Below, one piece after another: positions 42,406 through 50,226 of a stretch of 64,000 nt of DNA. This DNA is from Pseudomonadales bacterium. Its GTDB lineage: Bacteria > Pseudomonadota > Gammaproteobacteria > Pseudomonadales > DC-out160. The position numbers were made by a program, and so were the translations under genes. The notes beneath the pieces were generated by a model. It saw nothing but the letters and a program-made list of their open reading frames with translations, was not told where the DNA came from and ran no database searches. The stretch covers positions 65,431-129,430 of the forward strand of contig JAHRWA010000026.1 in assembly GCA_019090455.1 (NCBI GenBank), written 5' to 3'. How positions within the stretch are numbered: position 1 is the stretch's first letter; each line of letters begins with the position of its first letter.

Positions 42406-43551
42406 ATGGATTTCACCCGTACGTCAGAACAACAAAGTATTTATGACACAGCACTTCGTTTTGCAAGAGAGGAGTTGGCACCTCGCTATCAGAGTAATGA
42501 AGTCGATGGTTGTATCGATTTAAGCGTACGTAAGAAGTTGGCCGAACTCGGTTTTATCTGCAGTGAACTGCCTGAAGAGTTGGGAGGCAGTAATCAGGAC
42601 TTTGTTACCGTTGGTCTCATTATTGATGCATTGTCCCAGGGTGATTTTAATGTTTCGTACTTGGTGTTACTCGCCTCATTAAATGCCCAGATTATTCACC
42701 AGCATATGGATGAGCAATATGCGAAGGAATGGTTGGTAGGAATGACTAAGGGTGAGATTATCACTGCGCTAGCGTTAACAGAGCCAGACCACGGTTCCGA
42801 TGCGGCGAACATTCAGTTAAAGGCAGAAAAAAGTGGCGACCATTATATTCTGAATGGCGAGAAAACATCGATTTCCATGGCTGATCAAGCGGATGCGGCG
42901 GTGGTTTTTGGTCGCACCGGTAGTGTTGAGGCGGGTGCGCATGGAATTTCCGCTTTTTTAGTTGCCCTTGATAGTCCTGGAATTAGCCGAACGCGATTTA
43001 GTGATATGGGCGAAGTGCCTATAGGCCGCGGCTCGATCTTTTTCGATAATGTTAAGGTGCCGGCCACTCATTTAATCGGTGCTGAGAATAAGGGGTTTAC
43101 TCAGGTTATGCAGGGGTTTGACTTTAGTCGGGCCTTAATCGGCTTGCAGTGTATTGCAGCTGCGCAGCAAACTTTGAAAGAAACTTGGAAGTACATCAGT
43201 GAGCGAAAAACCTTTGGGCAGACTCTTTCTAATCATCAAGGTGTTAGTTTTCCGCTTGCCGAACAAGAAACTTATCTTTATGCGGCCAGAGACCTTTGTT
43301 ACAAAACCTTGTGGCTGAAGACTGCAGGTTTGCCACACACCAAGGAAGCAGCCATGTGTAAGTGGTGGGCTCCCAAAGCAGCTTATGACACAATTTATCA
43401 GTGTCTGCTAAGTCATGGTCATGCGGGATACAGTAAAGATCTTCCCATCGAGCAAAGGCTGCGGGATGTATTGGGGCTGCAAATTGGAGATGGTACAGCG
43501 CAAATAATGAAAATGGTCATTGCGCGACATAGTTTAAAAGAGAATGTTTAA
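42406..43551 (+). CDS. Acyl-CoA dehydrogenase, cyclohexanecarboxyl-CoA dehydrogenase-like (AliB/BadJ type)
   Basis: A 381-residue flavin acyl-CoA dehydrogenase. Family motifs: ITALALTEPDHGSDAANIQL, the FAD region ERKTFGQTLSNHQGVSFPLAEQ, and GHAGYSKDLPIEQRLRDV. In the helix that carries the usual Glu the sequence reads GFDFSRALIG, with no Glu there, consistent with the AliB/cyclohexanecarboxyl-CoA type in which the base differs. It follows the badI-like gene closely and probably forms the unsaturated ring CoA ester. The stop codon lies inside a 14-base tandem duplication. Confidence 0.82.
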   Translation: MDFTRTSEQQSIYDTALRFAREELAPRYQSNEVDGCIDLSVRKKLAELGFICSELPEELGGSNQDFVTVGLIIDALSQGDFNVSYLVLLASLNAQIIHQHMDEQYAKEWLVGMTKGEIITALALTEPDHGSDAANIQLKAEKSGDHYILNGEKTSISMADQADAAVVFGRTGSVEAGAHGISAFLVALDSPGISRTRFSDMGEVPIGRGSIFFDNVKVPATHLIGAENKGFTQVMQGFDFSRALIGLQCIAAAQQTLKETWKYISERKTFGQTLSNHQGVSFPLAEQETYLYAARDLCYKTLWLKTAGLPHTKEAAMCKWWAPKAAYDTIYQCLLSHGHAGYSKDLPIEQRLRDVLGLQIGDGTAQIMKMVIARHSLKENV

Positions 43552-43560
43552 AAGAGAATG
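43533..43560. repeat. 14-base tandem duplication at a stop codon
   Basis: Two identical copies of TTTAAAAGAGAATG lie at 43533-43546 and 43547-43560. The first is coding (end of the acyl-CoA dehydrogenase), the second is shifted by one frame and supplies the TAA. Confidence 0.85.
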
Positions 43561-43663
43561 CTTAATATTGGCTTGAATTGAGCTTGTCGGCATCGACATT
43601 GAAAGATTTGTAACAGCGTTTTTATTTTTGATTAATGTCACAAATGTTATCGTTCGTTCGGCG

Positions 43664-43669
43664 TATAAT
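43664..43669 (+). promoter_or_regulatory. TATAAT element upstream of the acyltransferase-like gene
   Basis: A perfect TATAAT lies 167 bases before the likely start at 43836. No good -35 is found at 16-18 bases, so it is only a candidate promoter. Confidence 0.35.
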
Positions 43670-43835
43670 TTGATACAATGAGTTCCGAAGTTTGTCTCAA
43701 TAGTTCTTTATTCCCCGAATTTGACGTCAAAATCCATCCTGGATATATCGAAAGGCGAATTGATCAAGGAGTTTGAAGATTTTAAAAGATGTTACCCGGA
43801 GCGTCCGGGTTCATAGTAGTCAGGAAGACTTGTGT

Positions 43836-44705
43836 ATGCGTTCGATCGATGATTATAATATTTTTGTTCAATTAGTTAAGAAGTTCAGTGTTAAGAAGGT
43901 CACCACCCACGCCCAATCTGAAGACGTAGCTGCCATTCTAGCTGCTCACCCCAAGTTAGTGATTGCCATGCACCATGGTCCTGTAACCGGTGGTGGGCAC
44001 CTGATTAGTGCCTTATATGATATTTTGCATAAGAATGGAGGCGACAACCGCACGCCTATGTGGATCGTGTGGAAGCACTTTTATACCTTCCCTGTGGTGA
44101 GGCACATGATTCGTTGGTTCACCCAAATCTCCTCGCATTTGAAAATAGATGCATTGCTACAACTATTCAATAATGAAGACAGCCGTGACCTATTGGTGTT
44201 GCCTGAAGGTGAGCTGTGCTTTTTTGGTAATGGTTCGGATATTCAGCCGTTTATGAGCCCCAAGTTTATTGAATTGGCGATTCGTTCACATGTGCCTGTT
44301 TTAGTCGTTACCCATCATGGATTGCATCCTGTCATAAAAGTTATCGATTTGAGTGGCTGGAAGGCAAAGTTGTTGAAACCCATTTTGCCCAGTCAGACAG
44401 CCCGAAATTTAATTGAGAAAAATGGGATTATGAATATTCCCGTGGGGTTGCCGGGCAGGCTTGATGAATTGCAGTTTAGTTTTAAATTATATCACCCGAG
44501 TATTACCGAGGAGCAACTTGCTGAGGATGTCGGCGAGCGCCAGCTTCAACTGTTGAAAGAGTCTGAAGCGGTGCGGAACATAATGATTGATGCTGTAGCG
44601 TTTATGAGTTCTTCTGCTGATTCTAAAGTGCAAGCTGACAATGGTTTGTCTGACGATTCGGGTGACAGAGAAGACGGAGGAAATGACAAAACTAAAGCAG
44701 CATAA
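43836..44705 (+). CDS. Acyltransferase-fold protein (PlsC/lysophospholipid acyltransferase-like), unconfirmed
   Basis: A 289-residue protein whose exact family I do not recognise. The segment MHHGPVTGGGHLIS resembles the first acyltransferase motif, but with the Asp of HxxxxD absent by eye, and LLVLPEGELCFFGNGSD resembles the third motif (PEG). FIELAIRSHVPVLVVTHHG matches the P-containing fourth motif. It may be an acyltransferase with an altered active site. The start is moved from TTG 43773 to ATG 43836 because AGGAAG (43822-43827) has normal spacing, whereas the TTG has the ribosome site almost touching it. The C-terminal tail is acidic and polar. Confidence 0.6.
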   Translation: MRSIDDYNIFVQLVKKFSVKKVTTHAQSEDVAAILAAHPKLVIAMHHGPVTGGGHLISALYDILHKNGGDNRTPMWIVWKHFYTFPVVRHMIRWFTQISSHLKIDALLQLFNNEDSRDLLVLPEGELCFFGNGSDIQPFMSPKFIELAIRSHVPVLVVTHHGLHPVIKVIDLSGWKAKLLKPILPSQTARNLIEKNGIMNIPVGLPGRLDELQFSFKLYHPSITEEQLAEDVGERQLQLLKESEAVRNIMIDAVAFMSSSADSKVQADNGLSDDSGDREDGGNDKTKAA

Positions 44706-44708
44706 CGA

Positions 44709-45350
44709 TTAAATTGGCCACCCGCCTAGATCCTGCCAGCGATTGACGATGCCACAAAATAGTTCTGCTGTTTTGTTTGCATCGTAAATCGCGGAATGGG
44801 CGTCTTCCCCATTAAATTCAATATGCGCTGCTGCACAAGCTTTTGCTAAGACGGTTTGGCCGTAAGCTAATCCGGCTAAAGATGCTGTATCAAAGCACGA
44901 AAAGGGATGGAAGGGGTTTCGTTTGATGTCAGCACGGGCCACTGCTGCGGTGAGAAAGTTGAGATCAAAAGCGGCATTATGTCCTACAAGAATCGCGCGG
45001 TTGCATTTGTTGTCCTTTAGTCCTTTGCGTATCCCTTTAAAAATATCCGTTAGTGCTTCGTCTTCCGGTATGGCTGCCCGAAGAGGATTGTCGGGATCAA
45101 TGCCGGTAAATTCCAACGCCGCCTTTTCCATGTTGGCCCCTTCGAAGGGATCTACATTATGGAAAAACTGTTTATGAGGACGTAATAGTCCTTGATCGTC
45201 CATTTCAACGGTGACAGCGGCAATCTCCAGCAATGCGTCGGTGGCCGCATTAAACCCACCTGTTTCTACATCCACAATAACGGGATAAAAACCTCTAAAT
45301 CGTTCAGCTAAAGGTGTTTTTATTGTCGGCATGTCTGAAGTGTTCGTCAT
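44709..45350 (-). CDS. rnt: Ribonuclease T
   Basis: A DEDD exonuclease that trims the 3' ends of tRNA and other stable RNA. The motifs are [10 protein letters not shown] (Exo I), [12 protein letters not shown] (Exo II) and [14 protein letters not shown] (Exo III, with the His of the DEDDh class). The 213-residue length is normal. Convergent with the acyltransferase-like gene and divergent from motY; rnt next to motY and argG is also the Pseudomonas order. Confidence 0.95.
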   Translation of the reverse strand: MTNTSDMPTIKTPLAERFRGFYPVIVDVETGGFNAATDALLEIAAVTVEMDDQGLLRPHKQFFHNVDPFEGANMEKAALEFTGIDPDNPLRAAIPEDEALTDIFKGIRKGLKDNKCNRAILVGHNAAFDLNFLTAAVARADIKRNPFHPFSCFDTASLAGLAYGQTVLAKACAAAHIEFNGEDAHSAIYDANKTAELFCGIVNRWQDLGGWPI

Positions 45351-45588
45351 GAATGTTGGGCACTTAAGTGATTGAAAAATAATGGCTGTCTATGGGGTGT
45401 AGGTCACGCTGAAACTCGCGATGAAACAATCGTATCGTAATGTAATCATTAAGCATAGATCTTTCCTTCGACTCCTTGCGCCTATTCCCCTAAAGATCGT
45501 CCTCTAGTGGGCGATAACGTTAGGGTGTGATGGGATGAATATGGATTGTATTCTTTTTAGGTTGGCTATTGGTAGGTATGGAATCTTA

Positions 45589-46491
45589 GTGAAAGTAATA
45601 ACCAAGATATTCTTTGCGTTAAGTGTTTTGCCAGCGATGTTCGCACTGCTCTTTATCGGGCAAGATGTGGCGGCGCACGCCTATAATCCCAGGGTTGATA
45701 TTGCAACTTGGGTGGTTGAGCCTAGTCGTTTGGAGTGCCGCTTATGGCAGGGGATTCCGAGTTATGGGCGCGCTGTTTTTGCTAATCGAGCGGGGGATAG
45801 GCAGAGGTTCTTTCTCAGTTCAAGACGCAAAGTGGTCACTAAAGGAAAGGTGGTTCTAGAGTCACAGCCGCCCAACTGGATGCACAATGTACCCATGGAG
45901 AAAATTGCCGTTGTAGATGGTGCTTTGGGTGCCGTACCTCTGTTAGTGCAGCATGACTTATCCTCTAGATTGCTGGATGAGTTGGAGGAGGGTATGTCTG
46001 CGCGATTCACTCACCCTGGTTGGAGGACCAATCACAAAGTCCGAGTGGAGATGACATCGGTAAACTTTACCGAGGCCTATCAGGCTTATCTCGATTGTAC
46101 TCATGCTCTCTTACCCCACAATTTTGATCAATTGGAGCGTAGTAGTATCCACTTTGATACCGGTAAGACCTTTATTCGTAAGAAGTTTAAGAAGAGAATG
46201 AAGGAGTTGGGCAATTATATTCTCTACGATCCGGATGTAGAGAGCTTCGTTATCGACGGGCATACCGATGATGTGGGTCGGAATGGGCCGAATTGGGAGC
46301 TATCTCAGATGCGAGCAGAGCGTGTGAAAGCCTATTTGCAGAGTATTGGTATTGATGAGTCCATGCTGGTTATTCGCTATCACGGAGAAACAAGGCCCAA
46401 AGTCAAAAATAGCAATAAGGTGAATCGTCGAATTAACCGTCGTGTGACCATACGGCTAGACAGAGGTATTCCCACGCCTGGCTTGATGTAG
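45589..46491 (+). CDS. motY: Flagellar motor T-ring protein MotY
   Basis: MotY forms part of the periplasmic T ring that holds the sodium- or proton-driven stator of a polar flagellum. After a signal peptide (VKVITKIFFALSVLPAMFAL) comes the MotY N-terminal domain (LECRLWQGIPSYGRAVFANRAG) and an OmpA-like peptidoglycan-binding domain (VIDGHTDDVGRNGPNWELSQMRAERV). GTG at 45589 is chosen because it begins the signal peptide; ATG at 45535 would add 18 residues. It is followed directly by argG, which may share its transcription. Confidence 0.9.
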   Translation: MKVITKIFFALSVLPAMFALLFIGQDVAAHAYNPRVDIATWVVEPSRLECRLWQGIPSYGRAVFANRAGDRQRFFLSSRRKVVTKGKVVLESQPPNWMHNVPMEKIAVVDGALGAVPLLVQHDLSSRLLDELEEGMSARFTHPGWRTNHKVRVEMTSVNFTEAYQAYLDCTHALLPHNFDQLERSSIHFDTGKTFIRKKFKKRMKELGNYILYDPDVESFVIDGHTDDVGRNGPNWELSQMRAERVKAYLQSIGIDESMLVIRYHGETRPKVKNSNKVNRRINRRVTIRLDRGIPTPGLM

Positions 46492-46609
46492 GCTCTTAAT
46501 CTGTTGGATTTAAAATAGGGTTGAATGAAAACAATGATGGATGAAAATGCTAGCGCAACCCTGTAGAATGTGCCCTCCCTGATTTACTCATAATATATGG
46601 ATTTCCCTC

Positions 46610-47827
46610 ATGGCCAAGATTGATAAAGTTGTCCTTGCCTATTCTGGCGGCTTAGATACCTCAATTATTGTTAAGTGGTTACAAGTTGAATATCAATGTG
46701 AAGTGGTGACATTCACTGCTGACGTGGGTCAAGGCGAGGAGATTGAGCCTGCGCGCCTAAAAGCCGAAGCGATGGGTGTAAAAGAAATTTATATCGAAGA
46801 CCTCAAAGAAGAGTTTGTTCGGGATTATGTCTATCCGATGTTTCGAGCCAATGCGATTTATGAGGGTGAATATCTATTAGGGACTTCCATTGCCCGTCCT
46901 CTGATTGCGAAAAGAATGGTAGAGATTGCCGCTTCTACTGGGGCAGACGCCATTTCACACGGTGCCACTGGCAAGGGTAATGACCAGGTTCGTTTTGAGT
47001 TGGGAGCCTATGCATTACAGCCCGGAATTCAGGTCATTGCACCGTGGCGCGAATGGGATATGAATTCACGTGAATCTCTTTTGAATTTTGCCGAAAAGCA
47101 CAGTATTCCTATCGAGCAAAAACGAGGTAAGAAATCGCCTTATTCCATGGACGCCAATTTGCTGCATATATCCTATGAAGGGGGGCTCTTAGAGGATACT
47201 TGGGCCGAATCGGAAGAGGATATGTGGAAGTGGTCCGTGTCACCTGAGAATGCGCCGGATCAACCCACTTACGTAGAATTAGATTATGTCGATGGAGATA
47301 TTGTCGCAGTGAACGGTGAGGCAATGTCGCCGGCACAGGTTTTAGTTGCATTAAATACTATGGGCGGTGCTAATGGAGTGGGTCGTGCGGATATCGTTGA
47401 GAATCGATATGTTGGAATGAAATCGCGGGGCTGCTACGAGACGCCCGGCGGATCGATCATGTTAAAGGGGCATCGAGCCATAGAATCCATTACGTTAGAT
47501 CGTGAAGTGGCTCATCTAAAAGATAGCCTTATGCCCCGTTATGCCGAACTCATTTACAACGGCTACTGGTGGTCGCCAGAGCGCAAAGCGCTTCAAGCGC
47601 TAATTGATTCCTCACAAGACGGTGTTAACGGTCGTGTAAAACTGAAATTGTATAAAGGCAGCGTTTCTGTAGTGGGGCGTGAATCCGCAACAGACAGTCT
47701 TTTCGATAGTACTATCGCGACCTTTGAAGACGATGATGGCGCTTACAATCAGAAAGATGCAGAAGGGTTCATTAAGCTTAACGCTCTTCGTCTACGTATT
47801 GCAGCCAAGCGCGGTCGCAAGCTTTAA
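46610..47827 (+). CDS. argG: Argininosuccinate synthase
   Basis: Joins citrulline and aspartate with ATP to form argininosuccinate, the step after ArgF. The ATP-binding loop is [15 protein letters not shown], followed by [15 protein letters not shown] and [14 protein letters not shown]. The 405 residues fit the family. No terminator is obvious after it; a 260-base gap leads to the c-di-GMP signalling gene. Confidence 0.97.
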   Translation: MAKIDKVVLAYSGGLDTSIIVKWLQVEYQCEVVTFTADVGQGEEIEPARLKAEAMGVKEIYIEDLKEEFVRDYVYPMFRANAIYEGEYLLGTSIARPLIAKRMVEIAASTGADAISHGATGKGNDQVRFELGAYALQPGIQVIAPWREWDMNSRESLLNFAEKHSIPIEQKRGKKSPYSMDANLLHISYEGGLLEDTWAESEEDMWKWSVSPENAPDQPTYVELDYVDGDIVAVNGEAMSPAQVLVALNTMGGANGVGRADIVENRYVGMKSRGCYETPGGSIMLKGHRAIESITLDREVAHLKDSLMPRYAELIYNGYWWSPERKALQALIDSSQDGVNGRVKLKLYKGSVSVVGRESATDSLFDSTIATFEDDDGAYNQKDAEGFIKLNALRLRIAAKRGRKL

Positions 47828-48089
47828 CTTTTCTAAGTTCTGATCATTAGTCAAAATAGCCCAACTTGGTAAGTTAAGAATTTGATTGAGCTAAGTGGGT
47901 TGTGACATTGTGTTGAGGTTTAGTGTTTTGATTAGTCCAAAATCCCACGAGAGGACAATGAAGTTTTATAATTAGAATGTAGTCCTATAATAATAAAGTA
48001 AGTCTCAATTCAAGTGGGTTGTTCTGTTTCGTGCGGTTCAACCGGCGATTCCGTTGTGTCAGTGGTTCATCTCAAAGAAGTGGTGAAAT

Positions 48090-50213
48090 ATGAGTGCCGA
48101 GATAAGAAAAATACTAGTAGCGGATGACTCTGAAGAGAATCGAGCTTTCATCGCAAAGATGCTGCTGGACCTGGACGTGCAAGTTGTCCACGCCGAAAAC
48201 GGTACTCAGGCGTTGGAGCGGCTGAAAGAGATAGAACCTATTCTCTTTATATTGGATTCAGATATGCCTGAAATGGACGGTTATCAGGTCATGAATCAAA
48301 TGATGACGGATGAAAATATGCGTCACATTCCCGTATTGATGTTAACGGCTAATTTGTCTGATCGTCAGCAGAGCCTACATAAAACATTATTAGCAGTAAC
48401 CGACCACCTCAGTAAGCCCCTCAGTGCCGACAAGTTAGTTGCTAAAGTGAAGCTCTTCTTGGAGTTAGATGACTATCGTCTCGCGATCAAAACGATGCAC
48501 GAAGATGAAGAGAAAATCTTAGAGACCATGCATGAAGGTCTACTGGGAATTGATGCCAAAGGTACCATTCGCTATGCCAATTCTGCAGCACTTCGCTTGT
48601 TGCGAACGGATGCCACGCAGTTGGTTGGATTATATTTAGAATCGATATTCCAAGATCCTATACATACGGTATGTTCTGATTGGTCCGATCACCCTGTTGC
48701 CAAGGTCTGTCGCGAGGGCAATATTCTACAAGTAGAGAAATCCGATTTTTGGAGAGCGGACGGCACCAAATCTAAAGTGAAGTTTGCCGCTGTACCTGTC
48801 TCAGAGATGAAAGATCTTGAACTGGTTTTTGCTTTTAGAGAATTGACTGATGCTAGAGAGTCAAAAACCAAACTTTCTAAGTTAACCAATACCGATCATT
48901 TAACGGGATTACCCAGTCGTATTCGGCTTGAAGATACGCTAGATAGCGCCATTGAAAGAGTGAAACGACACGGCGCACATCTGGCAGTCATCTTTTTGGA
49001 TTTGGACCATTTCAAAAATATCAATGAGAGCTTAGGTCATGATATGGGCGACCGTATCATTAAGGATGTGGCGGGCCGATTAAAACAATGTGTCAGGCAA
49101 TCGGATACCATCGCACGTATGGCAGGTGATGAGTTTAGTGCTATTTTGGAAGGTATCGATAAGCCCACTGATGCGAGCAATGCGGCTCAGAAAATGTTGG
49201 ACTGCTTACGAGAACCGTTCTTAATTGATGGCCATGAGATTTTTACCGGATGTAGCATTGGAATTGCCACGTATCCCAATTGCGGTGATGATACTCGGAC
49301 CCTATTGAAGAACGCAGATTCTGCAGCTTATCGTGCTAAGGCGTTGGGCCGGAATAATTATCAATATTATACGGCAGAAATGAATCGTCAAATTCTAGAG
49401 CGTATTGAAATTGAACACGATCTGCATCATGCGCTGGATAGAAAAGAGTTTGTTCTCGATTATTCACCTATCGTGGAAGTCGCCAGTAATAGTGTAACGG
49501 GGTTTGAAGTCACGGTGAGCTGGCATCATCCCAGGAGAGGTGTACTACAGAGCGATTCCTTTTTACCCATAGCGGAAGATTGTGGCTTAATTGTGCCTAT
49601 CGGTGAGTGGCTCATTAGTGAATCCTGTAAACAAATACATGAATCATCCATTGGCGATAAGAAAAAAGATTATAAGCTGTGTGTGCGAGTGTCCCCCAGT
49701 CATATTGTCAAACCACAATTTGCCAGTTGGTTATATCAGTGTGTTCAAGATAACGAAATGAATGGCGAGAATCTTCTGGTTGAGCTGTGCGAAACAGTGA
49801 CAATGAACCGCCAACAAAATTGTATTGATGTGCTTAATGATCTCCATACTATGAACGTCAGTTTTGCATTGGCCGAATTTGGGATGGGTTACGCCCCTAT
49901 CGATTTATTACGCAATGTGCCGCTGGATGTGATTAAGCTACCTGAGAGTATTGTGGCGAGATTGCAGGTTTCTCAAACGGATCAAACCATCGCGTTGGGC
50001 TTGATTGGCATGGCGCATAACCTAGGACTTAAAGTCTGGGCAAGTGGTGTGGATAATGAAGCGCAACTTCGATTTCTAGTGGATAACGGCGCGGATATCG
50101 TCCAGGGTTCTGTGTTCAGTGATAAGTTGGCGCAGGACGCGATTGTGGAATCCGCTGTGTTGATAGAAAATATCGCAACACGGTTTGCGAATATTGCGCA
50201 AACAAATGGGTAG
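48090..50213 (+). CDS. REC-PAS-GGDEF-EAL signalling protein with degenerate EAL domain
   Basis: A 707-residue four-domain protein. Receiver: Asp56 in ILDSDMPEMDG with KILVADDSEE and SKPL, so it is a phospho-acceptor, though no kinase gene adjoins. PAS follows with ETMHEGLLGIDAKGTIRYAN. GGDEF: LDLDHFKNINESLGHDMGD and RMAGDEF, so the first Gly of the motif is Ala, compatible with activity. EAL: the signature reads GFEVTVSW in place of GxEALxRW, and the DDFGTGY metal site reads LAEFGMGY, with both catalytic Asp changed. The EAL domain is therefore probably a binding module and not a phosphodiesterase. Whether the GGDEF is active is uncertain. Confidence 0.88.
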   Translation: MSAEIRKILVADDSEENRAFIAKMLLDLDVQVVHAENGTQALERLKEIEPILFILDSDMPEMDGYQVMNQMMTDENMRHIPVLMLTANLSDRQQSLHKTLLAVTDHLSKPLSADKLVAKVKLFLELDDYRLAIKTMHEDEEKILETMHEGLLGIDAKGTIRYANSAALRLLRTDATQLVGLYLESIFQDPIHTVCSDWSDHPVAKVCREGNILQVEKSDFWRADGTKSKVKFAAVPVSEMKDLELVFAFRELTDARESKTKLSKLTNTDHLTGLPSRIRLEDTLDSAIERVKRHGAHLAVIFLDLDHFKNINESLGHDMGDRIIKDVAGRLKQCVRQSDTIARMAGDEFSAILEGIDKPTDASNAAQKMLDCLREPFLIDGHEIFTGCSIGIATYPNCGDDTRTLLKNADSAAYRAKALGRNNYQYYTAEMNRQILERIEIEHDLHHALDRKEFVLDYSPIVEVASNSVTGFEVTVSWHHPRRGVLQSDSFLPIAEDCGLIVPIGEWLISESCKQIHESSIGDKKKDYKLCVRVSPSHIVKPQFASWLYQCVQDNEMNGENLLVELCETVTMNRQQNCIDVLNDLHTMNVSFALAEFGMGYAPIDLLRNVPLDVIKLPESIVARLQVSQTDQTIALGLIGMAHNLGLKVWASGVDNEAQLRFLVDNGADIVQGSVFSDKLAQDAIVESAVLIENIATRFANIAQTNG

Positions 50214-50226
50214 AAGATAATTTCCC

